Below are positions 16,582 to 27,690 of a DNA stretch of 64,000 bases, piece by piece (the first letter of the stretch is position 1; each line of letters begins with the position of its first letter). Origin of the DNA: JAGPUQ01 sp049325095 (GTDB lineage Bacteria; Pseudomonadota; Gammaproteobacteria; Pseudomonadales; Porticoccaceae); contig JBMOPO010000018.1 of the NCBI GenBank assembly GCA_049325095.1, positions 72,922 through 136,921 on the forward strand, read 5' to 3'. The translations under genes were made by a program, and so were the position numbers. The notes below the pieces were generated by a model. The model was not told the origin of the DNA. It saw nothing but the letters and a program-made list of their open reading frames with translations, and did not search any database.

Positions 16582-19185
16582 TCACTTGCGCCGGTCGGCG
16601 ATGACCCAGCGCCCGTCCCGGTAATCGGCGCGCCAGCCGGTGGCCTTGCCGTCGACTTCGGTCTGCACGTACTGGGTGCCGGTCTTGCGGCTGAAGCGGA
16701 TCACCGCGGGGTTGCCGTCCGGGTCCCGGGTCGGGGCCTCCAGCAGATAATGGTACTTGGGATCCAGTTCATCGCGGTGGGGAAGCAGTTCCTCGACCAG
16801 GGGGGCGCGGGTCTCGCGATGCCTGGGAAACTGACTGGCGGCGAGAAACAGGCCCGCCGCGCCATCCCGCAACACGTAGTGGTCGTCGACCTTGGCGCAG
16901 CGCAACTCGGGCATGGGCACGGGCGGCACCTTGGGCGGCGCCGGCTGGCCGTTGCGCAGCAGCTTGCGCGTGTTGCCGCAAGCGGCCGAGGTACAGCCGA
17001 AGTATTTGCCGAAGCGCCCGGTCTTGAGACGCATGTCGCTGCCGCACTTGTCGCATTCGATCACCGGTCCCTCGTAGCCCTTGATGCGGAAACTGCCGGT
17101 TTCGAGCTGGTAGCCCGGACAATCGGGACTGGCGCCGCAGATGTGGATACGGGTGTGCTCGTCGACCAGGTAGCCGTCCATGCTGCTGTGGCAGAGTGCG
17201 CAGCGGCGTTTGTGGAGCAGCAGGCGCGACTCCGCCTCATCGTCGGCGCCGACCGGAATCACCTCCTCGTCGGGAATCAGGTTGCGGGTTCCCTTGCAGC
17301 GCTCCTTGGGCGGCAGCGAGTAGCCGGAGCAGCCCAGGAACACGCCGGTGCTGCCGGTGCGAATCTGCATGGGTCGCCCGCATTGGGGACAAGGAATCTC
17401 CGTCTCCACCACGGCGTTGGGGCGCATGCCGCCGGCGCCGGAGCGGGCGGCCGCGAGCCTTTGGGTGAAGCCGCCATAGAAGCGGTCCAGCACCTCGCGC
17501 CAGTCGATCTCACCCTCGGCGATCCGGTCCAACTGCTCTTCCATGCTGGCGGTGAAGCCGTAGTCCATCAGGTCGGCGAAACTCTCCTCCAGCCGGCTGG
17601 TGACGATGTCGCCGATCTTTTCGGCGTGGAAGCGGCGGTTTTCGAGGCGCACGTAACCGCGTTCCTGGATGGTGGAGATGATCGCCGCATAGGTCGACGG
17701 GCGGCCGATGCCGAGCTTTTCCAGTTCCCGCACCAGGCTGGCCTCGGTGAACCGCGGCGGCGGCTTGGTGAAGTGCTGCTGGGGGAGCAGCTCGAGCAGC
17801 TCGAGGGTTTCACCCACCGCGAACTCGGGCAATTCCACATCGTCCTTGTTGCGCAGTGCCGGCAGGGCGCGGAGAAACCCGTCGAACACCACCACCCGGC
17901 CGCGGGCGCGCAGCTCGTAGTCGCCCGCGACCACGGTAACGCCGGTGCTGGTGAACCGGGCCGGCGGCATCTGGCAGGCGACGAACTGCTGCCAGATCAT
18001 CTGGTAGAGGCGGCGGGCGTCCTGATCAACCCCGGCGAGCCCGTCCTCCGTCACCGCCACCGACGACGGCCGGATCGCCTCGTGGGCCTCCTGGGCGCCC
18101 GCCCTGGAGCTGTAGCGGTTCGGCTGCGGGGGGAGGTAATCGCTGCCGTACCGAGCGCCGATCAACTGCCGGCAGGCGGCGACCGCATCGGCGCTGAGAT
18201 TGGTCGAGTCGGTGCGCATGTAGGTGATGTGGCCCGCCTCGTAGAGCCGCTGCGCCAGGGTCATGGTCTTCTTGACCCCAAAGCCGAGCCGGGTACTCGC
18301 CGCCTGTTGCAGGGTCGAGGTGGTGAAGGGCGCCGGCGGCCGCGTCTGGGTGGGGCTGTCCTCCCGCTCGGCGACCCGAAACTGCGCTGTGCGCAGCCCG
18401 GCGACGAACCGCGCCGATTCCTCGGCGCTGGTGGGCCGGTACGGCGCGCCGGCGACCTTGCGCACCTCGAATCTGGCGCTCGCGCCGCTCGCCTTGGCCA
18501 GATCGGCATGCAGCGTCCAGTACTCTTCCGGCGTGAAGGCGCGGATTTCCTTTTCCCGCTCCACGATCAGCTTGACCGCCACCGACTGCACCCGCCCCGC
18601 GGACAGCCCGCGCGCGATCTTCTCCCACAGCAGCGGCGACACCATGAAGCCCACCACCCGGTCGAGGAACCGCCGCGCCTGCTGGGCATTGACCCGGTTG
18701 AGGTCGAGATCGCCGGGCTTGGCGAAGGCCTCGCGGATCGCCTTCTGGGTGATTTCGTTGAACACCACGCGGCGAAAGCGCGCCGCGTCGCCGCCGATCA
18801 ACTCGCGCAGGTGCCAGGCGATGGCCTCACCCTCCCGATCCAGGTCGGTGGCCAGATAGACGGCCTCGGCCGACCGCGCGGCGCGGCGGAGCTCTTCGAC
18901 CACCTTCTCCTTGCCGGGCAACACCTGGTAATCGGCCCGCCAGCCGTGTTCCGGATCTATGCCCATGCGCCGCACCAGCGTCTGCTGGCGCTGGGTTTCG
19001 GCCGCCCCGGCGGCGTTCCCGGCAGCCCCGCGCCGCGCGCCTCCGCGGGCCGGTCGGGCGCCGCCGCCGGTGGGCAGATCGCGGATGTGGCCGACGCTGG
19101 ACTTGACCACGAAGTCCTTGCCCAGGTACTTGTTGATGGTCTTCGCCTTGGCCGGCGACTCCACTATAACCAAAGACTTGCCCAT
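16582..19185 (-). CDS. topA: DNA topoisomerase I
   Basis: This 867-residue type IA topoisomerase relaxes negative supercoils. The TOPRIM domain opens with LVIVESPAKAKTINKYLG and SVGHIRDLP (residues 4-40); the catalytic tyrosine lies in HITYMRTDSTNLS near residue 317. The C-terminus has three four-cysteine zinc modules (starting CPQCGRPMQI, CALCHSSMDG and CDKCGSDMRL) followed by a basic tail. The frame continues upstream of 19185, but MGKSLVIVESPAKAK is the family start. A residue-rich Gly/Ala/Arg linker occurs around residues 44-65. It is divergent from uspA. Confidence 0.96.
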   Translation of the reverse strand: MGKSLVIVESPAKAKTINKYLGKDFVVKSSVGHIRDLPTGGGARPARGGARRGAAGNAAGAAETQRQQTLVRRMGIDPEHGWRADYQVLPGKEKVVEELRRAARSAEAVYLATDLDREGEAIAWHLRELIGGDAARFRRVVFNEITQKAIREAFAKPGDLDLNRVNAQQARRFLDRVVGFMVSPLLWEKIARGLSAGRVQSVAVKLIVEREKEIRAFTPEEYWTLHADLAKASGASARFEVRKVAGAPYRPTSAEESARFVAGLRTAQFRVAEREDSPTQTRPPAPFTTSTLQQAASTRLGFGVKKTMTLAQRLYEAGHITYMRTDSTNLSADAVAACRQLIGARYGSDYLPPQPNRYSSRAGAQEAHEAIRPSSVAVTEDGLAGVDQDARRLYQMIWQQFVACQMPPARFTSTGVTVVAGDYELRARGRVVVFDGFLRALPALRNKDDVELPEFAVGETLELLELLPQQHFTKPPPRFTEASLVRELEKLGIGRPSTYAAIISTIQERGYVRLENRRFHAEKIGDIVTSRLEESFADLMDYGFTASMEEQLDRIAEGEIDWREVLDRFYGGFTQRLAAARSGAGGMRPNAVVETEIPCPQCGRPMQIRTGSTGVFLGCSGYSLPPKERCKGTRNLIPDEEVIPVGADDEAESRLLLHKRRCALCHSSMDGYLVDEHTRIHICGASPDCPGYQLETGSFRIKGYEGPVIECDKCGSDMRLKTGRFGKYFGCTSAACGNTRKLLRNGQPAPPKVPPVPMPELRCAKVDDHYVLRDGAAGLFLAASQFPRHRETRAPLVEELLPHRDELDPKYHYLLEAPTRDPDGNPAVIRFSRKTGTQYVQTEVDGKATGWRADYRDGRWVIADRRK

Positions 19186-19243
19186 TAAACCTGCCAAATT
19201 GGTTGATGAGTTTTCGGCAATGGCGCCCGATCGAAGGCGAGCA

Positions 19244-19272
19244 TATATACGGGCTACACCAGCGGGGGTCAA
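19244..19272 (-). promoter_or_regulatory. Sigma70-type promoter of topA
   Basis: On the minus strand TTGACC (19267-19272) and TATATA (19244-19249) are separated by exactly 17 bases, about 60 bases upstream of the topA ATG. It is one of the best matches to consensus in the window and points only toward topA. Confidence 0.7.
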
Positions 19273-19367
19273 CCCGAACCTCCGGGGTTCCGCCGCCGGC
19301 ACCCGCGGTTGCGCGGCGCGGCAAAGCCGCTACACTGGCCCCTCTGGTCGGCGCCGAGAGAGCTTCA

Positions 19368-19817
19368 GTGGCGGTCTACAGACACGTGCTGGTGGGGTTG
19401 GATCTTTCGCCGGAATCGCGCCAGGTCATGCGCCGGGTGCAACAATTGCTGGGCGAGAGCGACGCGCGGATCTCCCTGGTGCACGTCCAGGAACCGCTGT
19501 CGTTCGCCTACGGCGGGGATATCCCCATGGATCTCGGCCAGCTCCAGGTGCGGCTCGAGGAGCAGGCCCGGGAACGACTGCTGGTGCTGGCGAAGGAGAA
19601 CGGTTTCGAGCGCGCCCAGTGTCATGTGCTGATCGGGCAGCCGGCCCATGAAATGCACCGCTTCGCGCGGGAGAACGGCGTCGATCTGGCCGTGGTCGGC
19701 AGTTACGGGCGCCACGGGCTGACCCTGATCTTCGGTTCCACCGCCAACGGCGTACTGCACGGCGCGACCTGCGATGTCCTGGCGGTGCGCATCCAGCCGG
19801 AGAAGACCGCAACCTGA
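19368..19817 (+). CDS. Universal stress protein, UspA family
   Basis: This 149-residue single-domain Usp has an alpha/beta fold beginning VYRHVLVGLDLSPESRQVM. The ATP-binding signature Gx2Gx9G(S/T) is seen in VGSYGRHGLTLIFGSTANGVL, spread over two short blocks near residues 108-128. Members usually protect cells during starvation and respiratory stress. A GTG at 19368 gives the typical N-terminus; the frame extends upstream without similarity. slt begins 20 bases after its stop. Confidence 0.92.
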   Translation: MAVYRHVLVGLDLSPESRQVMRRVQQLLGESDARISLVHVQEPLSFAYGGDIPMDLGQLQVRLEEQARERLLVLAKENGFERAQCHVLIGQPAHEMHRFARENGVDLAVVGSYGRHGLTLIFGSTANGVLHGATCDVLAVRIQPEKTAT

Positions 19818-19837
19818 GCAAGCGCCGGGCATCCCAG

Positions 19838-21808
19838 GTGATCAGGACCCTGCTCGTCGCGCTGCGCCCGGCCGCCCGCCACTGCGGCCCGCTGTTGCTG
19901 GCCCTGGCCACGCTGCCCGGTGCGGGCCCTGCGGCCGCCGGTGCCGACACCCTGGACCAGCAGCGCCAGGCCTACCGCGCCGCGCGGGCGGCCTGGAGCG
20001 CGGGCGATCGCGCGACCTTCGCCCGCCTGTCCGATGCCCTGGTGGATTACCCGCTCCATCCCTATCTGGAGTTCGAACACCTCCGCGGCGCGGCCTACGG
20101 CACTGCCCGCGACCGCATCGACCGCTTTCTCGCTGCGCTCGGCGACATGCCGCTGGCCAATCGCCTGCGCGCGCGGCTGCTCCGGGAGTTCTACGCCGAG
20201 CGCCGGTGGCAGGCATTCGCCGAATACCATGCCGACAGCGTCCGCACCGACGCGCTCGACTGCCAATACCAGGAGGCCCGCTACCACCTCGGGGAGCGCG
20301 CCGCCGCCATCGCCGAGGGCTTGCGGCTGTGGAACGTCGAACGCTCCCGCCCGGCCGAGTGCGACCCCCTGTTCGCCCTGCTCCGGCGCGAGGGGGCGCT
20401 GTCGGAACCCATCGTCTGGCAGCGCTTCGCCAAGGCGGTGCGCGCCGGCCAGCTGCACCTCGCCGGCTACCTGCAGCAGATGGTCCACTCCGCCGCCGGG
20501 CAGTCGCTGGCGAGGCGCTATCTGGCCCTGTATCGCGACCCCGGGCTGCTCGCCGATTACCGCCTGCTGCCGGAAGCCGACCCCGAGGTCGATCGATTGC
20601 TGGAACTGGCCCTGATCCGCGCCGCCCGCACTGATGCCGCCGCCGCCCTGCGCCACTGGCGCCATTACGATGCCGCCCGGGAATTCGAGGCCGCGGCCCG
20701 CGCCCGGATCGCCTCGGCCATCGCCCGGGGCCTCTACGAACAGGATCGGCCGGAGCTGTTTGCAGAGGTCGTGGCGCGGCACGCCGATCTGCTGGACGAT
20801 GCTTTTCACGAATGGCTGCTGCGCCGCAGGGTCGCCGCCGGCGACTGGAGCGCGCTCGCCGCCGCCATCGACAGCCTGCCGGAAGCCCTGCGCGGCGAAC
20901 CCGAGTGGCGCTACTGGCGGGCCCGGAGCGCGATGCTCACCGGGCGGGAGCGCACCGCAGTCGAAGCCGCGCTCGGCGAGCTTTCGACCCAGCGCAGCTT
21001 CTACGGCTTTCTGGCCAGCGACTGGCTGAACCGCGACTATCAGATGGCGCAGCGTCCCGCCGCGCCGGATGAGGCCGCCCTGGAGGCGCTGGCTTCGCGG
21101 CCGGCGCTGCTGCGGGTTCGCGAACTGCTCCACCACGGCCAGGAGCTGGATGCGGCGCGCGAATGGTGGCGGGCGACGCGCGGCCTGAGCGAAGCGGAAT
21201 GGGCGCTCGCCGGGCACCTGGCCCACCGCTGGGGGTGGCACTACCAGGCGATCCTGGCCATGGTCCGGGCGAGCCGCTGGGACGATCTCGACGTCAGATT
21301 CCCGCTGGTGCATCGCGACCAGTTCGCTGCCCACGCCGGGCGCAACGCCCTCCCCATGCCCCTGGCGCTGGCGGTGGCCCGCCAGGAAAGCGCCTTCCGC
21401 GCCGATGCGATTTCCCCGGCCGGCGCCCGCGGCCTGATGCAGCTCATGCCGGCCACCGCGAACGAGGTCGCGCGCCGCCACGGCATCGCCTATCGCGCCC
21501 AACACCAGTTGTTCGATGCCGGCGTCAATATCCACCTCGGAACCCGGTATTATCGCGACATGCTGGACCGCTTCCACGACAATCGCATCCTCGCCACGGC
21601 CGCCTACAACGCCGGGCCGGGGCGGGTCAGGCAGTGGTTGGCGCGCAGCGGCGGCAGGCTGCCGTTCGATGCCTGGATCGAGGCCATCCCCTTCCTCGAA
21701 ACCCGCAACTACGTGCAGAACGTGCTGGCCTTTTCCGCGATTTACGCCCACCGCCTGGGCAGTCGCGAGCGCATCCTGAGCCCCAGGGAGCGCGAGCAAC
21801 CGCTCTGA
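19838..21808 (+). CDS. slt: Soluble lytic murein transglycosylase
   Basis: This 656-residue periplasmic enzyme cleaves the MurNAc-GlcNAc bond of peptidoglycan to form 1,6-anhydro ends. A signal peptide covers residues 1-34 (hydrophobic PLLLALATLPGAGPAAAGA). A long alpha-superhelical U/L region follows, and the goose-type lysozyme-like SLT domain lies at about residues 490-640: ARQESAFRADAISPAGARG with the catalytic glutamate, LMQLMPATANEVAR and AAYNAGPGRVRQWL. It starts with GTG. The CorC-like gene follows 79 bases later on the same strand. Confidence 0.95.
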   Translation: MIRTLLVALRPAARHCGPLLLALATLPGAGPAAAGADTLDQQRQAYRAARAAWSAGDRATFARLSDALVDYPLHPYLEFEHLRGAAYGTARDRIDRFLAALGDMPLANRLRARLLREFYAERRWQAFAEYHADSVRTDALDCQYQEARYHLGERAAAIAEGLRLWNVERSRPAECDPLFALLRREGALSEPIVWQRFAKAVRAGQLHLAGYLQQMVHSAAGQSLARRYLALYRDPGLLADYRLLPEADPEVDRLLELALIRAARTDAAAALRHWRHYDAAREFEAAARARIASAIARGLYEQDRPELFAEVVARHADLLDDAFHEWLLRRRVAAGDWSALAAAIDSLPEALRGEPEWRYWRARSAMLTGRERTAVEAALGELSTQRSFYGFLASDWLNRDYQMAQRPAAPDEAALEALASRPALLRVRELLHHGQELDAAREWWRATRGLSEAEWALAGHLAHRWGWHYQAILAMVRASRWDDLDVRFPLVHRDQFAAHAGRNALPMPLALAVARQESAFRADAISPAGARGLMQLMPATANEVARRHGIAYRAQHQLFDAGVNIHLGTRYYRDMLDRFHDNRILATAAYNAGPGRVRQWLARSGGRLPFDAWIEAIPFLETRNYVQNVLAFSAIYAHRLGSRERILSPREREQPL

Positions 21809-21887
21809 ACATGCCCGCTTCCCCACCCGACCACGCAAAGCCTCCCCGGCGCCCGGCACTGCGCTCCCCGACCCGGATGACCCGCCC

Positions 21888-23216
21888 ATGGAAATCCTGA
21901 TCCTCGCGCTGCTGATCCTGCTCAACGGCGCCTTCGCCATGTCCGAGATCGCCCTGGTGGCGGCCCGCCGCGCCCGCCTGACCCGGCTCGCCGAGGATGG
22001 CGACAGCGCCGCGGCGGTGGCCATCGAGCTGGGCGCCGACCCCACCAAGTTCATGTCCACGGTGCAGATCGGCATCACCTCGATCGGCATTCTCAACGGT
22101 ATCGTCGGGGAATCCGCGCTGGCCGCCCCCTTCGCGCTCTGGCTGCAAGGCGTCGGCCTCGACCAGGACATCAGCGAGATCGGCGCCACCGCACTGGTGG
22201 TGATCGTGATCACCTATGTCTCCATCGTCGCCGGAGAACTGGTACCCAAGCGCATCGCCCAGATCAATCCGGAGCGCGTCGCGCGGCTGGTGGCGCGGCC
22301 GATGCGCGCCCTGGCGGTAATCACCCGCCCCTTCGTCCATCTGCTCAGCCTCTCGACCCGCTTCATGCTGCGCCTGATCGGCCATCAGGACCTCTCGGCC
22401 GCGGTGGTCACCGAGGAGGAGATCCACGCCCTGCTCGACGAGGGCTCCCAGGCCGGTGTCATCGAAAAGTCCGAGCACCAGATGGTGCGCAACGTGTTCC
22501 GCCTCGACGAGCGCCAGATCGGTTCGCTGATGGTCCCGCGCGCCGACATCCTGTGGCTGGACGTGGAGCGCCCGCTGGCGGAAAACCTCGCCCGGATCGC
22601 GGACTCGGACCACTCCCGGTTTCCGGTCTGCCGGGGCGGACTGGGCGACATCCTGGGGGTCATTTCCGCCAAGCAGATCGTCCGCCAGACCCTGCATGGT
22701 GCGCCGGTCGACATCGAGTCCGGGCTGGCCGAGCCCACCTATGTCCCGGAATCCCTGTCCGGCATGGAACTGCTCGACCACTTCCGGGTGTCGCGCTCCC
22801 AGATGGCGTTCGTGGTGGACGAATACGGCGAGATCCAGGGCCTAGTCACGCTGCGCGATGTCCTCGAGGCGGTCACCGGAGAGTTCGAGCCCTGGGATCA
22901 GGAAGAGGCCTGGGCAGTCCAGCGCGAGGATGGCTCCTGGCTGCTCGACGGCATGATCCCGATCCCCGAACTCAAGGACCGCCTGGAACTCAAGTCCGTC
23001 CCGGAGGAAGACAAGGGCACCTATCACACCCTGAGCGGACTGATGATGTGGCTGCTCGGCCGGGTACCCCACACCGGGGATGTCGGCATCTGGGAGCAGT
23101 GGCGGCTCGAGGTGGTCGACCTCGACGGCCGCCGCATCGACAAGGTGCTCGCCAGCCGGATACCGGGTTCCGGGGGCGAGGAGGAGAACCGCACCGAGGC
23201 CCGTGAATCGGCCTGA
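21888..23216 (+). CDS. CNNM/CorC-HlyC family membrane protein
   Basis: This is a 442-residue inner-membrane protein of the family loosely called hemolysin. Residues 1-190 form the CNNM (DUF21) transmembrane domain, with ILILALLILLNGAFAMSEIA as first helix and VIVITYVSIVAGELVPKRIA. Two CBS modules follow at about residues 205-330 (MVPRADILWLDV, and MAFVVDEYGEIQGLVTLRDV). The CorC_HlyC transporter-associated domain closes the protein. Such proteins are linked to magnesium or cobalt efflux and envelope stress; there is no evidence here for haemolysis. Confidence 0.92.
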   Translation: MEILILALLILLNGAFAMSEIALVAARRARLTRLAEDGDSAAAVAIELGADPTKFMSTVQIGITSIGILNGIVGESALAAPFALWLQGVGLDQDISEIGATALVVIVITYVSIVAGELVPKRIAQINPERVARLVARPMRALAVITRPFVHLLSLSTRFMLRLIGHQDLSAAVVTEEEIHALLDEGSQAGVIEKSEHQMVRNVFRLDERQIGSLMVPRADILWLDVERPLAENLARIADSDHSRFPVCRGGLGDILGVISAKQIVRQTLHGAPVDIESGLAEPTYVPESLSGMELLDHFRVSRSQMAFVVDEYGEIQGLVTLRDVLEAVTGEFEPWDQEEAWAVQREDGSWLLDGMIPIPELKDRLELKSVPEEDKGTYHTLSGLMMWLLGRVPHTGDVGIWEQWRLEVVDLDGRRIDKVLASRIPGSGGEEENRTEARESA

Positions 23217-23323
23217 TCCCGGCCGAGCAGGGTGCGGCGGCGGCGGGAATCCGGCCTGGCCAGCGCGACACCGCCACGGCCGCGCCGCCGGTTCCCGCCG
23301 GGCGCGCGGCGAGGAGTACCGGC

Positions 23324-24295
23324 ATGGCGTGGCCGCTGATAGCCGTCGCCCTGGGTCTGGGATTGCTGATCTGGGGTGCCGCTCGCTTCATCGACGGCGC
23401 CGCCGGACTCGCCCGCCGGCTGGGCCTGCCGCCCCTCTTTATCGGCATGGCGGTGGTCGGCTTCGGCACCTCGGCCCCGGAGATCGCCGTGGCCACACTG
23501 GCGGCCCTCGACGGCGCTGCGGGCGTGGCGCTGGGCAATGCCTACGGCTCCAACATCGCCAATATCGGCCTGATCCTGGGGCTCACCGCGGCGGTATCGC
23601 CGATCGCGGTGCACTCCCGAGTCGTGCGCCGCGAGCTGCCGATCCTGCTCGCCGCGACCGGGATCGCCATCTGGCTACTCGGCGACCGCACCCTGGATCG
23701 CGTCGACGCCGCGGTGCTGCTGGCGATGTTGAGCGGCTTTCTGGGCTGGACTCTGGCGGAGAGCGCCCGCGGCCGCGCCGATCTGCTGGGCGCCGAGGTG
23801 AACCTGGAATTGACCGCCCACCCGCTGACCGCGCCGCAGGCACTGATCCGGCTCGCGCTGGGCCTGGTCGTGCTGGTGGCCAGTTCCCGGCTGCTGGTCT
23901 GGGGCGCGGTCAGCATCGCCGCGACCCTGGGGGTCAGCGAGCTCATCATCGGCCTCACCGTCGTCGCGATCGGCACCTCGCTGCCCGAACTGGCGTCCTC
24001 GCTGGTCGCCGCGCGCAGGGGCGAACACGACATCGTGCTCGGCAACCTGGTCGGCTCCAACCTCTTCAATACCCTTGCGGTGGTGGGCGTCGCGAGCCTG
24101 GTCCGCCCGCTGAGCGTGCCGGAAGCAGTGCTGTATCGGGATGCCCCGGTGATGGCCATGTTCAGCCTCGGCCTGTTCGCCCTCTGCGCGCGAAGGCGCG
24201 ATCCGGCACGGATCGGCCGCCTGGCCGGCGGCCTGCTGCTGGCCGGCTACTCCATCTACAACCTGCTGCTGGCGCGAGCGGCGATATGGGGATAA
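23324..24295 (+). CDS. Calcium/sodium antiporter, YrbG type
   Basis: This is a 323-residue integral membrane exchanger with about ten transmembrane segments and the two inverted alpha-repeats of the cation/Ca2+ exchanger superfamily: GNAYGSNIANIGLILGLTA near residue 68 and GNLVGSNLFNTLAVVG near residue 240, each preceded by a GTSAPE or GTSLPE motif. It would exchange sodium for calcium across the inner membrane. GAGGAG precedes the ATG at 23324. It converges with pycB across an unusually AT-rich gap. Confidence 0.93.
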   Translation: MAWPLIAVALGLGLLIWGAARFIDGAAGLARRLGLPPLFIGMAVVGFGTSAPEIAVATLAALDGAAGVALGNAYGSNIANIGLILGLTAAVSPIAVHSRVVRRELPILLAATGIAIWLLGDRTLDRVDAAVLLAMLSGFLGWTLAESARGRADLLGAEVNLELTAHPLTAPQALIRLALGLVVLVASSRLLVWGAVSIAATLGVSELIIGLTVVAIGTSLPELASSLVAARRGEHDIVLGNLVGSNLFNTLAVVGVASLVRPLSVPEAVLYRDAPVMAMFSLGLFALCARRRDPARIGRLAGGLLLAGYSIYNLLLARAAIWG

Positions 24296-24350
24296 AAGTA
24301 TTTTTATTATTAGGTTATAAACATTTTATAAAGTAATTTATCCTGCTTCA
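24296..24350. other. AT-rich island between convergent genes
   Basis: This short stretch is almost all A and T inside sequence that is otherwise about 70% GC. It contains the inverted repeat TTATAAA-CAT-TTTATAA (24315-24331) and two poly-T runs. It may act as a weak bidirectional terminator or be a foreign remnant; the sequence does not decide. Confidence 0.6.
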
Positions 24351-24421
24351 TGGCCGGCAGGCGGGGCGCGAGCCGGCGGGTGCCCGACCATCCGGGCCCT
24401 TCGCCTGGCGCGCCCGGAGCC

Positions 24422-26257
24422 TCAGGCCCCCGCCTCGATCTCGATCAGGGTCTCGTCCGGATTCACGGCATCGCCCTTGCGCACCAGCACCCGGGTCACG
24501 ATACCGGCGATCGGGGCCTGCAGCTCGGTTTCCATCTTCATCGCCTCGGTGACCAGCACCGCCTGGCCGGCGCTGACCCGCTCGCCCTCCGCCACCAGCA
24601 CCGCGACGATATTGCCCGGCATGGCCGTGGCGACATGTCCGGGCGCCGAGGGGCGCGGCCGGCGACCGGAGATGGCGGTGGGGATGGCGCCCTCGGCGCC
24701 GCCGCTGAGCACCAGTTCGTCGAGGGTTTCCACCAGCACCTCGACCGGCATGCCGTCGACATCCAGATAGAAGTGGCGCTCCGGCTGTCCCTTGTGGCCG
24801 CTGCCGGTGATGCGCACATGGTAGCTCTCGCCGTGCAGGGTGATGTTGAACTCGGTGGGCGCGCGCACCTCGGCATCGCCGGGCGCGGCGGCCGGGGGCG
24901 GTACCGGCGCTTCGGCCACCGGCTGGCCGGTGCGCCGCGCGTGCAGGAACTGGCGCGCGATTTCGGGAAACAGCGCGTAGCTGAGCACATCCTCCTCGCT
25001 CTCCCCCAGGTCGCCCAATTCTTCCCGCAACCTGGTGAGCTCGGGCTGCAGCAGGTCCGCGGGCCGGCCTTCGATGGTCTCGGCGGTACCGACCGCCTGC
25101 ATCCGCAGGTTTTCGTCGATGGCCGCGGGCGGCTGTCCGTAGCCGCCCTGCAGATAGCGCTTCACCTCGTTGCTCACGGTCTGATAGCGCTGCCCGGTGA
25201 GCACATTGAGCACCGCCTGGGTGCCGACGATCTGCGAGGTCGGGGTCACCAGGGGCGGATAGCCGAGCTCGGCGCGCACCCGGGGGATCTCGGCGAGCAC
25301 TTCGTCCATGCGGTCCAGCGCATTCTGCTCGCGAAGCTGGTTGGCCAGGTTGGAGATCATGCCGCCCGGCACCTGATTGACCTGCACGCGGGTGTCGACG
25401 CCGGTGTAATCGCTTTCGAAGGCCTGATACTTCCTGCGCACCTCCCGAAAGTAGGCGGCGATGTGCTGCAGGCGCTCCAGGTCCAGGCCGCTGTCCCAGG
25501 GGGTGTCGCGCAGCGCCGCCACCATGCTCTCGGTGGGCGGGTGGCTGGTACCTCCGGCGAAACTGGAAATGGCGGTGTCGATGTGCCGGCAGCCGCCCTC
25601 GATGGCCTTGAGCTGGCACATCTCCGCCAGCCCGGCGGTGGCGTGGGAGTGCAGGTGGACCGGCAGGGCCACCGCATCCAGCAGGCCCTTGACCAGCGCC
25701 TCGGTGGCGCTGGGAGTGAGCAGTCCGGCCATGTCCTTGATGGCGATGCTGTCGCAGCCCATAGCGGCGAGTTCGCGGCCCAGGGCCACGAAGGTGGCAG
25801 TGTGATGCACCGGGCTGGTGGTGTAGCAGATGGTGCCCTGGGCGTGCTTGCCCGCTTCCTTGGCGGCCTCGATGGCGGTGCGCAGGTTGCGCAGGTCGTT
25901 GAGCGCGTCGAAGATGCGGAACACATCCATGCCCAGGGCCGCGGCGCGCTGCACGAAGGCGCGCACCACGTCGTCGGCGTAATGGCGGTAGCCGAGCAGG
26001 TTCTGCCCGCGCAACAGCATCTGCAGGCGGGTGTTGGGCAGCGCGGCGCGCAATTGCCGCAGCCGCTCCCAGGGATCCTCCCCCAGAAAGCGCAGGCAGG
26101 CGTCGAAGGTGGCTCCGCCCCAGACTTCCAGCGACCAGTACCCCACGGCGTCGAGCTCGGCGCAGATGGGCAGCATGTCCCCGGTGCGCATGCGGGTGGC
26201 GATCAGCGACTGGTGGCCGTCGCGCAATACGGTGTCGGTGATCTGGACTGGATCCAT
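24422..26257 (-). CDS. pycB: Pyruvate carboxylase subunit B (OadA-like, biotin-carrying)
   Basis: This 611-residue subunit transfers the carboxyl group from biotin to pyruvate, making oxaloacetate. The carboxyltransferase domain (residues 1-300) begins VQITDTVLRDGHQSLIATRM; SIAIKDMAGLLTPSA and LHSHATAGLAEM mark the metal site. A conserved carboxylase region follows. The C-terminal biotinyl domain carries the biotin lysine in TEAMKMETELQAP about 35 residues from the end. No membrane OadB/OadG gene is nearby, so I favour pyruvate carboxylase over a sodium-pumping decarboxylase. It starts 14 bases after pycA. Confidence 0.9.
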   Translation of the reverse strand: MDPVQITDTVLRDGHQSLIATRMRTGDMLPICAELDAVGYWSLEVWGGATFDACLRFLGEDPWERLRQLRAALPNTRLQMLLRGQNLLGYRHYADDVVRAFVQRAAALGMDVFRIFDALNDLRNLRTAIEAAKEAGKHAQGTICYTTSPVHHTATFVALGRELAAMGCDSIAIKDMAGLLTPSATEALVKGLLDAVALPVHLHSHATAGLAEMCQLKAIEGGCRHIDTAISSFAGGTSHPPTESMVAALRDTPWDSGLDLERLQHIAAYFREVRRKYQAFESDYTGVDTRVQVNQVPGGMISNLANQLREQNALDRMDEVLAEIPRVRAELGYPPLVTPTSQIVGTQAVLNVLTGQRYQTVSNEVKRYLQGGYGQPPAAIDENLRMQAVGTAETIEGRPADLLQPELTRLREELGDLGESEEDVLSYALFPEIARQFLHARRTGQPVAEAPVPPPAAAPGDAEVRAPTEFNITLHGESYHVRITGSGHKGQPERHFYLDVDGMPVEVLVETLDELVLSGGAEGAIPTAISGRRPRPSAPGHVATAMPGNIVAVLVAEGERVSAGQAVLVTEAMKMETELQAPIAGIVTRVLVRKGDAVNPDETLIEIEAGA

Positions 26258-26271
26258 GCTAAACCCCGCAG

Positions 26272-27690
<1,419 letters not shown>

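Noticed and set aside
16342..19188. Plus-strand open frame of about 950 codons opposite topA
   Set aside because: The composition is typical of an antisense shadow (His, Gly, Ala, Arg rich) and topA on the minus strand is certain.
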